Below are positions 7,745 to 14,585 of a stretch of 48,580 bases of DNA, piece after piece (position 1 is the stretch's first letter; the number at the start of each line of letters is the position of its first letter). Origin of the DNA: a virus; the IMG/VR virus record IMGVR_UViG_3300032288_002578, positions 1 through 48,580 of that record; one strand, given 5' to 3'. The notes under the pieces were generated by a model. It was not told where the DNA came from and made no database searches. It saw nothing but the letters and a program-made list of their open reading frames with translations. The translations under genes and the position numbers were made by a program.

Positions 7745-7953
7745 TTATCTACCTTTCTCCAAACCAAATCAAGCACGAACAGCAATTCGACCACTCCACC
7801 TAGAACTAATCCGTGAATAAACACTTCACTAGCATTACCGATTGGTGTAGCACCATAAGCAATTAGACCAGCGTGGAATAGAACCCAAGCAACAGCAACC
7901 GCAGGGATAATTAGAACTCCAGCAACCAGTCTGGCAATCACATACTTTGTCAT
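7741..7953 (-). CDS. Membrane protein (70 aa)
   Basis: Two predicted transmembrane helices (about 5-30 and 45-64). Strong AAGGAG before ATG 7953. First gene of the unit driven from 7974-8001. Role unknown; the small size and two spans would allow a holin- or antiholin-like part, but nothing specific supports that. Confidence 0.6.
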   Translation of the reverse strand: MTKYVIARLVAGVLIIPAVAVAWVLFHAGLIAYGATPIGNASEVFIHGLVLGGVVELLFVLDLVWRKVDK

Positions 7954-7973
7954 TTATCTCTCCTTCAATTTCA

Positions 7974-8001
7974 AGTTTATAGGCTATTTTAGATTTGTCA
8001 A
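7974..8001 (-). promoter_or_regulatory. Promoter
   Basis: TTGACA, 16-nt spacer, TAAACT. Confidence 0.6.
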
Positions 8002-8005
8002 GTGT

Positions 8006-8248
8006 TTAGTTATTCGGGTCGTAATCTGCGTAGTAGTCGTCTCTATCTTCAGATAGCGAACTCTCTCGGTAAGTAGCACCGCAGAACTCACACTCGATAG
8101 CGTAGTTGCCCCAGTCGTCAGTTGCTGTCTCTCCAGCACCATTTTCTTTTAGGCACTCTTCATTTTCGCACTCGAACGCTTCATACGAAACTTCTTGTGA
8201 ATAAATACCAGAACCACGCATTGAACCTGGTGGATAATTATCAAACAT
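8006..8248 (-). CDS. Zinc-ribbon-like acidic protein (80 aa)
   Basis: Two cysteine pairs, CENEEC (27-32) and CEFC (53-56), could form a zinc ribbon; the C-terminus is Asp/Tyr-rich. The start overlaps the end of the regulator gene, with AAGGAG inside that gene. Confidence 0.6.
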   Translation of the reverse strand: MFDNYPPGSMRGSGIYSQEVSYEAFECENEECLKENGAGETATDDWGNYAIECEFCGATYRESSLSEDRDDYYADYDPNN

Positions 8249-8519
8249 TTACGAACTCCTTATCTCTGTCGAACTCATTTATGTAGAACTCCCAACCGCC
8301 CATACGATAACCAACTTCGATTACTATCTGGTTAGTCGGAACTCCTAAAGCGTAAGCAATAGATTCCATAATCACGGAAGACGCTTCTTTATGACCCCTT
8401 TCGATTTCCGAAAGATAGCCTAGAGCAACATTTGCTTTCTTGCTAATCTGTCGCAGAGTTAGACCCTTTTCGGTTCTCAACTCTCGCAACACTTCTCCAA
8501 GTGCTTCCTTGAACATCAT
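8241..8519 (-). CDS. XRE-family regulator, ClgR-like
   Basis: Residues 5-70 form an XRE helix-turn-helix. LRQISKKANVALGYLSEIER followed by GHKEASS matches the actinobacterial ClgR pattern (GYLSEVERGxKEASSE), a family that activates clp protease and stress genes. A phage copy might redirect host proteolysis or control the surrounding unit. The two start ATGs are adjacent; the first overlaps the previous stop. The ClgR affiliation comes from motif memory, not a search. Confidence 0.8.
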   Translation of the reverse strand: MMFKEALGEVLRELRTEKGLTLRQISKKANVALGYLSEIERGHKEASSVIMESIAYALGVPTNQIVIEVGYRMGGWEFYINEFDRDKEFVNV

Positions 8520-8701
8520 TATTGTCTCTCCACATCATTATCTTCGGCAACCTTTATCAGTTTCCAATCGTGAATCTTACGACCATCAACTAGAGTGGTT
8601 TTGATTTTGAAGTTTGCTTCTCTTTCTGTCTTTGCTTGAATCTTCAGAATCTCTAGGGGGTCTAGTCCAGAGACTTTGAAGTAATAGTTTTTATTAGCCA
8701 T
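8519..8701 (-). CDS. Hypothetical protein (60 aa)
   Basis: Start MANKNYYF at 8701 is preceded by GAAGGAGA; an upstream in-frame ATG at 8734 has no site. Predicted beta-alpha-beta fold (KVSGLDPLEILKIQAKTERE). Not recognised. Confidence 0.6.
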   Translation of the reverse strand: MANKNYYFKVSGLDPLEILKIQAKTEREANFKIKTTLVDGRKIHDWKLIKVAEDNDVERQ

Positions 8702-8987
8702 CTTCGTCTCCTTCTTCATCTTTGTATTCAACAAACAGGTCTAGGTGGAAGTTCTCGACAACTGCGTAAGCAGGTGCTTCAGTTTCTCCGCCTTTGTAAG
8801 TGAAACCTATCGGCAAACTAATCTTCACATCTGGCTTCCCATCAGACACCAAGTGAATTGCTGTCAAGCAAACAGGGTGGAGTTCTGTCGGAACAGGTGG
8901 ATAGCAGTTGCCTACTAGGTGTAGTTTTAGTTTCTCTTCGAGTGGTAAATCCGTCTCCAAGATTCCCATTAGGTTCATTAGTCCCAT
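8694..8987 (-). CDS. Hypothetical beta-rich protein (97 aa)
   Basis: AAAGGAC precedes ATG 8987. Acidic C-terminal tail (YKDEEGDEDG). No metal or nucleotide motif. First gene of the unit that also encodes the ClgR-like regulator. Confidence 0.6.
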   Translation of the reverse strand: MGLMNLMGILETDLPLEEKLKLHLVGNCYPPVPTELHPVCLTAIHLVSDGKPDVKISLPIGFTYKGGETEAPAYAVVENFHLDLFVEYKDEEGDEDG

Positions 8988-9026
8988 CTTTTGTCCTTTC
9001 GTCTTTATTGTCTCTCTGACATTACA

Positions 9027-9055
9027 AGTATAACAAATTTGTTATTATTCCGCAA
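9027..9055 (-). promoter_or_regulatory. Promoter
   Basis: TTGCGG, 17-nt spacer, TATACT, overlapping the 3' end of the 9,254 gene. Confidence 0.55.
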
Positions 9056-9254
9056 CTACCTTTACAGCATTTTCGGGAACAGATACCGATACTTTCGGTC
9101 CCAAATAGGTAGGGTCTTTTGTTAGGTCGTAGTAGTGAGCAACTACTTCAATCAGACTTTGTTGAATAAAGTCCGTAGCAGTAATTCCGTCTTTCACAAC
9201 TCCACCAGTCTCGACTTCAAAGTCAAGCGATACGCTTAGGTTGATTTTTGCCAT
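9045..9254 (-). CDS. Hypothetical protein (69 aa)
   Basis: AAGAAGGTG precedes ATG 9254. Alternating hydrophobic beta strands at both ends around a central helix. Function unknown. Confidence 0.6.
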   Translation of the reverse strand: MAKINLSVSLDFEVETGGVVKDGITATDFIQQSLIEVVAHYYDLTKDPTYLGPKVSVSVPENAVKVVAE

Positions 9255-9336
9255 TGGTTTTACACCTTCTTTCTTGCTTCTTATTTTACACTTTTTGATT
9301 ATGTTTTATTATCACGGAAACTTCCGCACATTATTT

Positions 9337-9365
9337 ATCTTATCAGACATAGGTGTCCGTGTCAA
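9337..9365 (-). promoter_or_regulatory. Promoter abutting element A
   Basis: TTGACA, 17-nt spacer, TAAGAT. The -35 box touches the CCCCCTGGGG end of element A copy 4. Confidence 0.75.
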
Positions 9366-9366
9366 T

Positions 9367-9396
9367 CCCCAGGGGGTAATACTAATTCCACCCCCC
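9367..9396 (-). repeat. Intergenic element A, copy 4
   Basis: CCCCAGGGGG, spacer, AATTCCACCCCCC on the + strand. Confidence 0.75.
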
Positions 9397-9411
9397 AGAA
9401 GCACAAAGAAA

Positions 9412-9437
9412 GAAGCCAGACTTTCGTCTGGCTCTTT
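9412..9437 (-). terminator. Terminator
   Basis: GCCAGAC/GTCTGGC hairpin with a CTTTCG loop between the NlpC/P60 gene and element A. Confidence 0.75.
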
Positions 9438-9452
9438 CGTTTGATTTGAAAC

Positions 9453-10046
9453 TTATGGAGTTTCTAGAATCCGCACATAAACTATTCGACTATTTTGGAA
9501 ATCAGTAATCGGTTGTATGTGAGTTCCACCGAAGCCACGATTGGCGTTTATGACCTTACCCTTACCAATGTAGATGGCAGAGTGATAGAAGGACTTGTAG
9601 CCCTTGTAGCCGAAGACTACGACATCTCCGACCTTTAGGTCTTGCTTCTTTACTCTCTTGCCAGCGTAGGCTTGCTTAGTGGCAGAGTGTGGCAGTTCCC
9701 TACCAACTTGCTCGTAAGCCCATCTGACCATACCAGAGCAATCCCACCCATAAATAGAAGACCCTGAAAATACATAGGGGGTTCTACCTACTCGGTGAAT
9801 TAGGCGGATAACTACTTTATTCAGTTTCTCCCTGTTTTGAACCAATCTCTTTTCGTAAATAACTCGCTTCTCTAAGAAAGTTAGTTCTCTCTTTTGAATC
9901 ATAGTTAGAAACGAAATAGTTTTCGGTTCGGTTCGAGTTTCCACACTCTTTGTCTTTACTTCATTTGATAACTGACTGGCACTTGCTGAAGATGTTGAAC
10001 ACCCACACAGCACTACTGCCAATGTTATTGTCAGCAACCATCTCAT
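9453..10046 (-). CDS. NlpC/P60 peptidoglycan hydrolase, predicted lipoprotein
   Basis: Signal sequence of 15 residues ending VVLCGC (Cys16), a plausible lipobox, so export and lipid anchoring are likely. A helical stalk (about 45-85) leads to an NlpC/P60 domain: catalytic Cys103 in GWDCSGMV, His155 in FYHSAIYIG and a polar residue in NANRGFGG. It would cut peptide stems of peptidoglycan. A secreted wall hydrolase within an early-looking small-gene region suggests remodelling of the host envelope or exclusion of other phages rather than simple lysis. Confidence 0.85.
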   Translation of the reverse strand: MRWLLTITLAVVLCGCSTSSASASQLSNEVKTKSVETRTEPKTISFLTMIQKRELTFLEKRVIYEKRLVQNREKLNKVVIRLIHRVGRTPYVFSGSSIYGWDCSGMVRWAYEQVGRELPHSATKQAYAGKRVKKQDLKVGDVVVFGYKGYKSFYHSAIYIGKGKVINANRGFGGTHIQPITDFQNSRIVYVRILETP

Positions 10047-10160
10047 TAGGCGACCTACCTTTCCTTGCGTTAGTTCTTGGTCGTTGTTTGTTTTGGTTCT
10101 CCCAATACTTACTATTCAGTTTTGTTATTACAGGATAGCACCTATCGGTGTCCATAAATG

Positions 10161-10433
10161 CTATTGTATCTCTGTTTTCTGCTTCTTGTCAAGCGTTTTG
10201 GTGTGTCCTAGCAGATTCAATGCGTATTCCACATCAACTATCTTGATTACAGCAAGTGCTTTGGAATAATCTATTTCGCTTCCATCTTTATTACATAAGA
10301 AGACCGCAGTTTCTTCGCTTCCCTTTAGATTCTGACATAAGACCGCAACAAACTCGCCAGTTTGAAGCCTAAACACGAACCCTATTCTTTCAGGCGAAGC
10401 ATAAATCATTTCAACAGGTTCAGCCAGATACAT
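10161..10433 (-). CDS. Hypothetical protein (90 aa), probably leaderless
   Basis: Start MYLAEPVEM is placed 7 nt after the -10-like TAGAAT; longer in-frame extensions cross the terminator and element A. CCACCCC of element A lies 20 nt from the -10 box. The product is beta-rich with two isolated cysteines. Function unknown. Confidence 0.55.
   Translation of the reverse strand: MYLAEPVEMIYASPERIGFVFRLQTGEFVAVLCQNLKGSEETAVFLCNKDGSEIDYSKALAVIKIVDVEYALNLLGHTKTLDKKQKTEIQ
10163..10192 (-). promoter_or_regulatory. Promoter
   Basis: TTGACA, 18-nt spacer, TACAAT, upstream of the NlpC/P60 gene and overlapping the end of the 10,433 gene. Confidence 0.7.
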
Positions 10434-10465
10434 AAGAACTATTCTACCTTCAACAAACAATCTGT

Positions 10466-10494
10466 GGGGGTGGAAATGGGGTAGCCCCCTGGAA
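10466..10494 (+). repeat. Intergenic element A, copy 5
   Basis: GGGGGTGGAAAT, spacer, AGCCCCCTGGAAA. Confidence 0.75.
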
Positions 10495-10535
10495 ATCCGT
10501 AAGAAAGTTGCGTGTCGGTGGTCGCTGATAAAATA

Positions 10536-10559
10536 AACGCCCAGATTTCTCTGGGCGTT
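10536..10559 (-). terminator. Terminator bracketed by CGGTGGT words
   Basis: AACGCCCAGA/TCTGGGCGTT hairpin followed on the minus strand by TTTATTTTATC. TGTCGGTGGT occurs on both sides (about 10513 and 10562). Confidence 0.8.
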
Positions 10560-10582
10560 ATGTCGGTGGTTGGTTGTAAGAT

Positions 10583-10795
10583 TTAGAACTCTACCGCAGG
10601 GGCTGAATCCATTATTACTGCGATAGCGTTTGTGATGGCGTTCTGCTCGTCTGTTTCGCAAGTGTTGAACTCCCACTCTTCATCTGCTTCGACCCACACA
10701 TCTCCGTTCTCAAAGTTGATACTGACATCTGGGGCTGTCTCCCATTTCTTAGTGTCGGTATCATACATAACTACAAAGTGATACTGCTTACCCAT
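10583..10795 (-). CDS. Hypothetical acidic protein (70 aa)
   Basis: GGAGAG precedes ATG 10795, inside the end of the DUF4314 gene. Beta-rich and Trp/Glu-rich (WVEADEEWEFNTCETDEQ), with a helical C-terminus. No family recognised. Confidence 0.6.
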   Translation of the reverse strand: MGKQYHFVVMYDTDTKKWETAPDVSINFENGDVWVEADEEWEFNTCETDEQNAITNAIAVIMDSAPAVEF

Positions 10796-11003
10796 TTACA
10801 CTCTCCCTAATCTCTCTCCAAGAATCTCCCGAACCTTCGATAAGACTTAGGTTCGAACCATTTTCCCACTCGACCAGAATTGTTCGGCAACCCCAGGGGT
10901 CAATGTATTCTCCAACTTTAGTTCCAACCGCACCTGACCTTAGCGAAGTGTAAGGGTCGCTAGTTGAAATTAGTTCTATTGTTATTTTTTCTTTAGTTGT
11001 CAT
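10788..11003 (-). CDS. DUF4314-like protein
   Basis: 71 residues following the DUF4314 layout: IELISTSDPYTSLRSGAVGT, then a WENGSNLSLIEG strand pair near the C-terminus. These small SH3-like beta proteins are common in mobile elements; function unknown. AAGGAGAG precedes ATG 11003. Confidence 0.75.
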   Translation of the reverse strand: MTTKEKITIELISTSDPYTSLRSGAVGTKVGEYIDPWGCRTILVEWENGSNLSLIEGSGDSWREIRESVNG

Positions 11004-11407
11004 TTGTCTCTCCTTATTCTTCCAGCACCATAAATAAACTTAGAAAGTCTTTCTAAGTCTTTGTTTTTAGAAATCTGGTTGTAGAAACTTTTAGGTGCGT
11101 AGTTGAATAACTTTTCGCCCTTCTGCTTGTCGGTTTTTAGTTTCGACATTTCCACGCCAACTTTTTCCAAAGCGGAAATCTCTGACTTAGTTAGCCAGTA
11201 GAATCCATAAGTCCAGTTGAAACCATTACTGGTTCTAAACACTTTTACAATGTAGCCCTTCGAGTTTTTTCGATACTTACCACCAGAGGTGTTATCTTCA
11301 AACTCAATAATCACATTGAAAGTTTTGAACTTTAGTTTTGCGGTAAATTGGTTGAACCAACCATCAACTAACGCTAACTCTTCCAGTTTTGTCTCTTTAG
11401 TTTTCAA
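11000..11407 (-). CDS. Hypothetical basic protein (135 aa), TTG start
   Basis: The start is TTG at 11407 because GGAGAGACAA lies directly before it, the same leader as the next gene, and no ATG fits. Aromatic-rich beta region (about 25-80), then a lysine-rich helical tail ending IYGAGRIRRDK. Possibly a nucleic-acid binder by charge; not recognised. Confidence 0.6.
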   Translation of the reverse strand: MKTKETKLEELALVDGWFNQFTAKLKFKTFNVIIEFEDNTSGGKYRKNSKGYIVKVFRTSNGFNWTYGFYWLTKSEISALEKVGVEMSKLKTDKQKGEKLFNYAPKSFYNQISKNKDLERLSKFIYGAGRIRRDK

Positions 11408-11546
11408 TTGTCTCTCCTGTCAATTCGTTCCAAGCAACTTCCGCAGTCAAGGGGTCAATGATTCCTTCTTTGACCAGACTGGAAAGCAACTCGAAAGTAA
11501 ATCTTTCTAGACACTCTCCGCACTCGCATTTACTACTCAACATCAT
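11397..11546 (-). CDS. Small Cys-cluster protein (49 aa)
   Basis: Starts at an ATG nested in the GATGATGATG end of the upstream gene. CECGEC (7-12) is a likely half metal site; the rest is helical (FELLSSLVKEGIIDPLTAEV). Overlaps the following TTG-started gene. Too short for automated ORF thresholds but consistent with the operon packing. Confidence 0.5.
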   Translation of the reverse strand: MMLSSKCECGECLERFTFELLSSLVKEGIIDPLTAEVAWNELTGETIEN

Positions 11547-11778
11547 CATCACCCAGCCCAACCATTTCATCAAGAATAGCCATCACGCTTTCACCGATAA
11601 TTCGGTCAATGGTGTTTTCTTTTTCTTTGCGAATAGCAAGTATCACTTCGCTACTAAGTTGCTTGCCATCTTCATCTTCAAAGTCTTCTTCGGAGATTAG
11701 CATAAACTCAACCAACTCGTTCGGCTTGTAATCTTGTTCAAGCATTTTGATTAGGTCTTCTACTTTTGTCATTGACAT
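11533..11778 (-). CDS. Hypothetical acidic protein (81 aa)
   Basis: Strongly acidic and helical (ISEEDFEDEDGKQLSSEV). AAGGTAGG precedes ATG 11778, which overlaps the preceding stop as TAATG. An acidic small protein in a takeover-like region could mimic DNA, but no specific evidence supports that. Confidence 0.6.
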   Translation of the reverse strand: MSMTKVEDLIKMLEQDYKPNELVEFMLISEEDFEDEDGKQLSSEVILAIRKEKENTIDRIIGESVMAILDEMVGLGDDDVE

Positions 11779-12011
11779 TAGCGACCTACCTTCTCAACAA
11801 ACTCATTGAAATAATCTACTGCTTGCTCGCTAAAGTTTTCAGCAAGTCCACCATAGTAATCTTGTTCTTCAACAAATGAATCCCAGAGTTCAGGTGAAAT
11901 AGTTTTGTCGGAATTAGAAGCAACATCTTCTCTGGAGTTGATTTGCCAGAGCAACTGCTCGCCTGATTCATAGTGGTTCTCAATGAACTCGATTAGTTTT
12001 TCTTTTGTCAT
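11778..12011 (-). CDS. Hypothetical acidic protein (77 aa)
   Basis: AAAGGAG precedes ATG 12011. Acidic, mostly helical, no cysteine. First gene of a five-gene unit driven from 12050-12077. Confidence 0.6.
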   Translation of the reverse strand: MTKEKLIEFIENHYESGEQLLWQINSREDVASNSDKTISPELWDSFVEEQDYYGGLAENFSEQAVDYFNEFVEKVGR

Positions 12012-12049
12012 TTTGTCGTGTCTCCTTTCAAGAAACTCTTTACTTTTTT

Positions 12050-12077
12050 ATTATACAGATTTTATGAAGCGTGTCAA
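12050..12077 (-). promoter_or_regulatory. Promoter
   Basis: TTGACA, 16-nt spacer, TATAAT. Confidence 0.8.
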
Positions 12078-12082
12078 GTATT

Positions 12083-12568
12083 TCACTCGGCAATTTCAAC
12101 GCAGTCTGCGAAGCAAACTTCACAATGAAATCCCTGCTCGACATACTCGTCAGTTCTATCGCAGTCGTGCTTAGAGCAAGGACATTTTTCATCTTTGACT
12201 ACTAATGGTCTGCGTGGTTCGTTCGGGAAATCTTTTATGTCTCTGGCTATCAACTCGGATAAAGTTCTGCGACCAGATTTCAATGGCATACAATTTTCTA
12301 ACTTGTTCCAAATCTCTCCTTCGAAGTTTAGTTGTCCATACTTGGATAAGTGTTCGCTAAATTCAGGAAACTTTTTTCTAAAGGTGTCGCCATACTCTTT
12401 ATCAAGTCTGATTTCCCACAATACTTTATTGCTATCTTCTTCTGGGTCATTTGTTTTATAGACTTTGAAGTCATACCAACCTTCGTATCTGGTTCGGTAT
12501 TGTTCGGCTATGTCTTTGTTGTCGTGTTTTTTGAACACGATTCGGTATTCGTTTATACTCTTAGGCAT
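12083..12568 (-). CDS. Protein with C-terminal zinc cluster (161 aa)
   Basis: The basic, aromatic N-terminal half is not recognised. The C-terminal 35 residues hold CPCSKHDC, then CEVC and FADC, enough ligands for one or two zinc ions. Start 12568 lies inside the end of the preceding small gene, suggesting coupling. Confidence 0.6.
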   Translation of the reverse strand: MPKSINEYRIVFKKHDNKDIAEQYRTRYEGWYDFKVYKTNDPEEDSNKVLWEIRLDKEYGDTFRKKFPEFSEHLSKYGQLNFEGEIWNKLENCMPLKSGRRTLSELIARDIKDFPNEPRRPLVVKDEKCPCSKHDCDRTDEYVEQGFHCEVCFADCVEIAE

Positions 12569-12716
12569 TTGTCTTCACTCTCTTTTTTACAACACGCCAC
12601 TTGCGACCTGACCAAGACACGATTCCAATTCCGTAATCCTTCGCTAACTTTTCATTTGCGAATTCAAATGGTGCGAATCCCTGACCTTGAATCTCGACTA
12701 GATAAACTATTTTCAT
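12561..12716 (-). CDS. Small basic protein (51 aa)
   Basis: AAGGAGAGAAGAA precedes ATG 12716, which overlaps the previous stop as ATGA. Beta-rich N-terminus (KIVYLVEIQGQGFAPFEF) and a basic tail (GRKWRVVKKRVK). Confidence 0.6.
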   Translation of the reverse strand: MKIVYLVEIQGQGFAPFEFANEKLAKDYGIGIVSWSGRKWRVVKKRVKTNA

Positions 12717-12877
12717 TTCTTCTCTCCTTCGTCATTTACATAATCAAAGATACTAACTTCTTCCCCATTTAGCAACTTCTTATCAACTTCATCATCAAAT
12801 ACCCACTCAAAGAATCTCTTTACTTTCTCTGGAGTGTCTAGCACTTCTTCAACAGACTTTATTTCTTTATCAGCCAT
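12713..12877 (-). CDS. Small acidic protein (54 aa)
   Basis: AAGGAGAAATAA precedes ATG 12877. Helical and acidic. Its stop overlaps the next ATG. A promoter should lie at 12890-12925, but I see only a weak GATAAA -10. Confidence 0.6.
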   Translation of the reverse strand: MADKEIKSVEEVLDTPEKVKRFFEWVFDDEVDKKLLNGEEVSIFDYVNDEGEKK

Positions 12878-12927
12878 TTATTTCTCCTTCGTAATTTATC
12901 GGCACACTAACTAGAACTGAAATCAAA

Positions 12928-13419
12928 TCAAGATTCTTCCTGGAATTTCTCGATTCGTTTCGCACCCTTGTCTCGAAGAGCAAACCAGCCATACTTACCT
13001 TCGGCAAATCTCCACCAGACCTTCACGAGTTCGTAGCCCTTGCTTGCGTAGAACGCTTGCTTACGAGATAACTTCTCGGCAACCGAGACATTGACCCACT
13101 CGACCGAGCCATCTTCTTTCTCGATACGCCACACTTCGCCATACTTGCCATTGACTATCTTGGCATTGACCAAGTTGCCATCTAAATCAACCAAGCCCAA
13201 CTCCCAGTCGAGACCTTGATTACGAACAATGTTCAACTCTCTACGAACTGACCGAATAGCCCCATCTATGTAGAGTGGCAAATCATCAACTGACCTTGCT
13301 TCTCTGCGAAGTCTGTCATCTTCTTCTTGTAAAGATTCAATGGACTTCTCCAAACGAACTGCTAACTCTTCCCACTCTTCAGGGGCGACATCATCTCTGA
13401 ACCAGATTCTTTCTGACAT
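12928..13419 (-). CDS. Hypothetical protein (163 aa)
   Basis: N-terminal coiled coil (about 15-50, EEWEELAVRLEKSIESLQEE), then a Trp-rich beta domain that ends with basic residues. ATG 13419 directly follows the stop of the 13,581 gene (TAGATG), so expression depends on it. Not recognised. Confidence 0.65.
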   Translation of the reverse strand: MSERIWFRDDVAPEEWEELAVRLEKSIESLQEEDDRLRREARSVDDLPLYIDGAIRSVRRELNIVRNQGLDWELGLVDLDGNLVNAKIVNGKYGEVWRIEKEDGSVEWVNVSVAEKLSRKQAFYASKGYELVKVWWRFAEGKYGWFALRDKGAKRIEKFQEES

Positions 13420-13581
13420 CTATCTCTCGACTTTCTTTAGTTGATTCGGGTCAATAGAACGCAGAGAACCATTTGGTCTCCCGACTATCCACTCTCCATT
13501 TCGAACAGGCGAACTCTTCTCGGCAACTACATAAATCAGGTTGCCACCTTTCAGAATCCTAACTTTATCTCCAATGTTCAT
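13420..13581 (-). CDS. Small SH3-like protein (53 aa)
   Basis: GGAAAGGAGATGGAA precedes ATG 13581. MNIGDKVRILKGG and VRNGEWIVG suggest a small beta barrel of KOW/SH3 type. First gene of its unit. Confidence 0.6.
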   Translation of the reverse strand: MNIGDKVRILKGGNLIYVVAEKSSPVRNGEWIVGRPNGSLRSIDPNQLKKVER

Positions 13582-13605
13582 TTCCATCTCCTTTCCTACA
13601 TTTCC

Positions 13606-13633
13606 AGTATAACAGGTATCTCTGACAAATCAA
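13606..13633 (-). promoter_or_regulatory. Promoter
   Basis: TTGATT, 16-nt spacer beginning TGTCAGAG, TATACT. The TGTC after the -35 is shared by many promoters here. Confidence 0.65.
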
Positions 13634-13782
13634 GTCTAAGACAAGAAATAATTTGCCGAGACCCAAAGAGCAACTTTGGCAACCAAGACACGAACTTCAA
13701 GAACTCGCAACCGCACAGCAACCACACTCCTTCCACTTCTATTATACAAGATAAGACCGACAAAGCAAGCACATTTGCGAAA

Positions 13783-13812
13783 TTCCAGGGGAGTGCCACA
13801 ATTCCACCCACC
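13783..13812 (-). repeat. Intergenic element A, copy 6
   Basis: TTCCAGGGGAG, spacer, AATTCCACCCACC on the + strand. The bases between 13,640 and 13,848 otherwise show no gene. Confidence 0.7.
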
Positions 13813-13847
13813 AACCGCAGTCGGATTCGGATTTCGGGGGTAAGAGA

Positions 13848-13893
13848 AATCCCCCCAAGTCAAACTTTGTAAGGAGTAAATCTTGGGGGGATT
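13848..13893 (-). terminator. Long hairpin, terminator of micro-ORF unit
   Basis: AATCCCCCCAAG and CTTGGGGGGATT form a perfect 12-bp stem around a loop of about 22 nt; on the minus strand TTTCTCTT follows. Confidence 0.75.
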
Positions 13894-13903
13894 CAAACAA
13901 GGG

Positions 13904-13954
13904 TCAGCCTACATCTGCCCAACGAAAGCGAACGACAAACTTCACACCAGACAT
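13904..13954 (-). CDS. Micro-ORF (16 aa) in its own transcription unit
   Basis: A strong promoter (13978-14006), the leader GGAAGGAAGGTGATGAA, ATG, 16 codons (MSGVKFVVRFRWADVG) and a stop are followed by a terminator. The leader nearly matches that of the 14,879 gene (MSEFVEVGF), so this may be the truncated remains of a similar gene, a regulatory leader or a real microprotein. Confidence 0.4.
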   Translation of the reverse strand: MSGVKFVVRFRWADVG

Positions 13955-13977
13955 TTCATCACCTTCCTTCCACTATT

Positions 13978-14006
13978 AGTATAGCAGGGGGGTATGACAT
14001 TGGCAA
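13978..14006 (-). promoter_or_regulatory. Promoter of micro-ORF unit
   Basis: TTGCCA, 17-nt spacer starting ATGTC, TGC-TATACT. Confidence 0.75.
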
Positions 14007-14017
14007 GATAGACACAA

Positions 14018-14040
14018 GGGCTAGTTTCCCCAACTAGCCC
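14018..14040 (-). terminator. Terminator
   Basis: GGGCTAGTT/AACTAGCCC hairpin downstream of the 14,321 gene. Confidence 0.75.
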
Positions 14041-14057
14041 AAGCAGTCTCGGCACGA

Positions 14058-14321
14058 CTAAGGAATCACAACTTCCCAGCCATCAGCGACTTTACGCACA
14101 GAACCAGGGCATTGGTATCCGAAGTCGTATCCTTCTGAAGCCCACCGCAAACCTTCGCTGTAAGCAACAGGCGAGCAAGCGTTAGCACCTTCTTCCGAAG
14201 AATAGAGCAACCAACTCACCTTGATTCCGCCACGCTGACCGATTAGGTCTTCGCTTGGATAAGGAGAACTAACTGAACAAGCACGCCACCAAGAATCTAC
14301 AAACTCTCTTTCCATTTCCAT
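14058..14321 (-). CDS. Hypothetical protein (87 aa)
   Basis: Trp/Tyr-rich with three cysteines, no clear fold. ATG 14321 follows GTAGGTG; the second ATG, six bases on, is also possible. A single-gene unit between promoter and terminator. Confidence 0.6.
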   Translation of the reverse strand: MEMEREFVDSWWRACSVSSPYPSEDLIGQRGGIKVSWLLYSSEEGANACSPVAYSEGLRWASEGYDFGYQCPGSVRKVADGWEVVIP

Positions 14322-14345
14322 CACCTACTCTCTCCCCACAATTCA

Positions 14346-14366
14346 ATTATACCAATGACCACCGAC
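14346..14366 (-). promoter_or_regulatory. Promoter with TGTCGGTGGT spacer word
   Basis: TGTCGGTGGT, 5 nt, TGG-TATAAT (extended -10), no clear -35. One of about ten promoters carrying this spacer word. Confidence 0.6.
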
Positions 14367-14478
14367 AAACACCAGTAGGCAAAGATAACGATTTGATAAC
14401 GAAAGAATCTGTGAGATAAGAAATGTAGCAAAGAGAACTTGACAACCCAGAGCAAAGGTGTTGTAATAATAATCGCTT

Positions 14479-14505
14479 GGGTGGAAATTGGGTTATCCCC
14501 TGGAA
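14479..14505 (+). repeat. Intergenic element A, copy 7
   Basis: GGGTGGAAAT, spacer, TATCCCCTGGAAA. The 14,376-14,585 gap also has a TTGACA-N17-TGTAAT match on the + strand upstream and a terminator hairpin downstream. Confidence 0.75.
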
Positions 14506-14547
14506 ATCGGTAAGATGTCGGTGGTTATGGCTAAGATAAGGCGAACC

Positions 14548-14574
14548 CCCAGACGACCCCCGAATCGTCTAGGG
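14548..14574 (-). terminator. Terminator
   Basis: CCCAGACGA/TCGTCTAGGG hairpin at the end of the 14,879 gene. Confidence 0.7.
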
Positions 14575-14585
14575 ATTCTAACGAA

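Noticed and set aside
8241-8519. Lysogeny repressor
   Set aside because: No integrase, attachment site or paired cro-like gene is visible, and the ClgR pattern fits better.
14421-14450. A + strand promoter (TTGACA-N17-TGTAAT) making a small antisense RNA
   Set aside because: The match is good, but other + oriented element A copies lack an equivalent, so it may be chance; left as a possibility.
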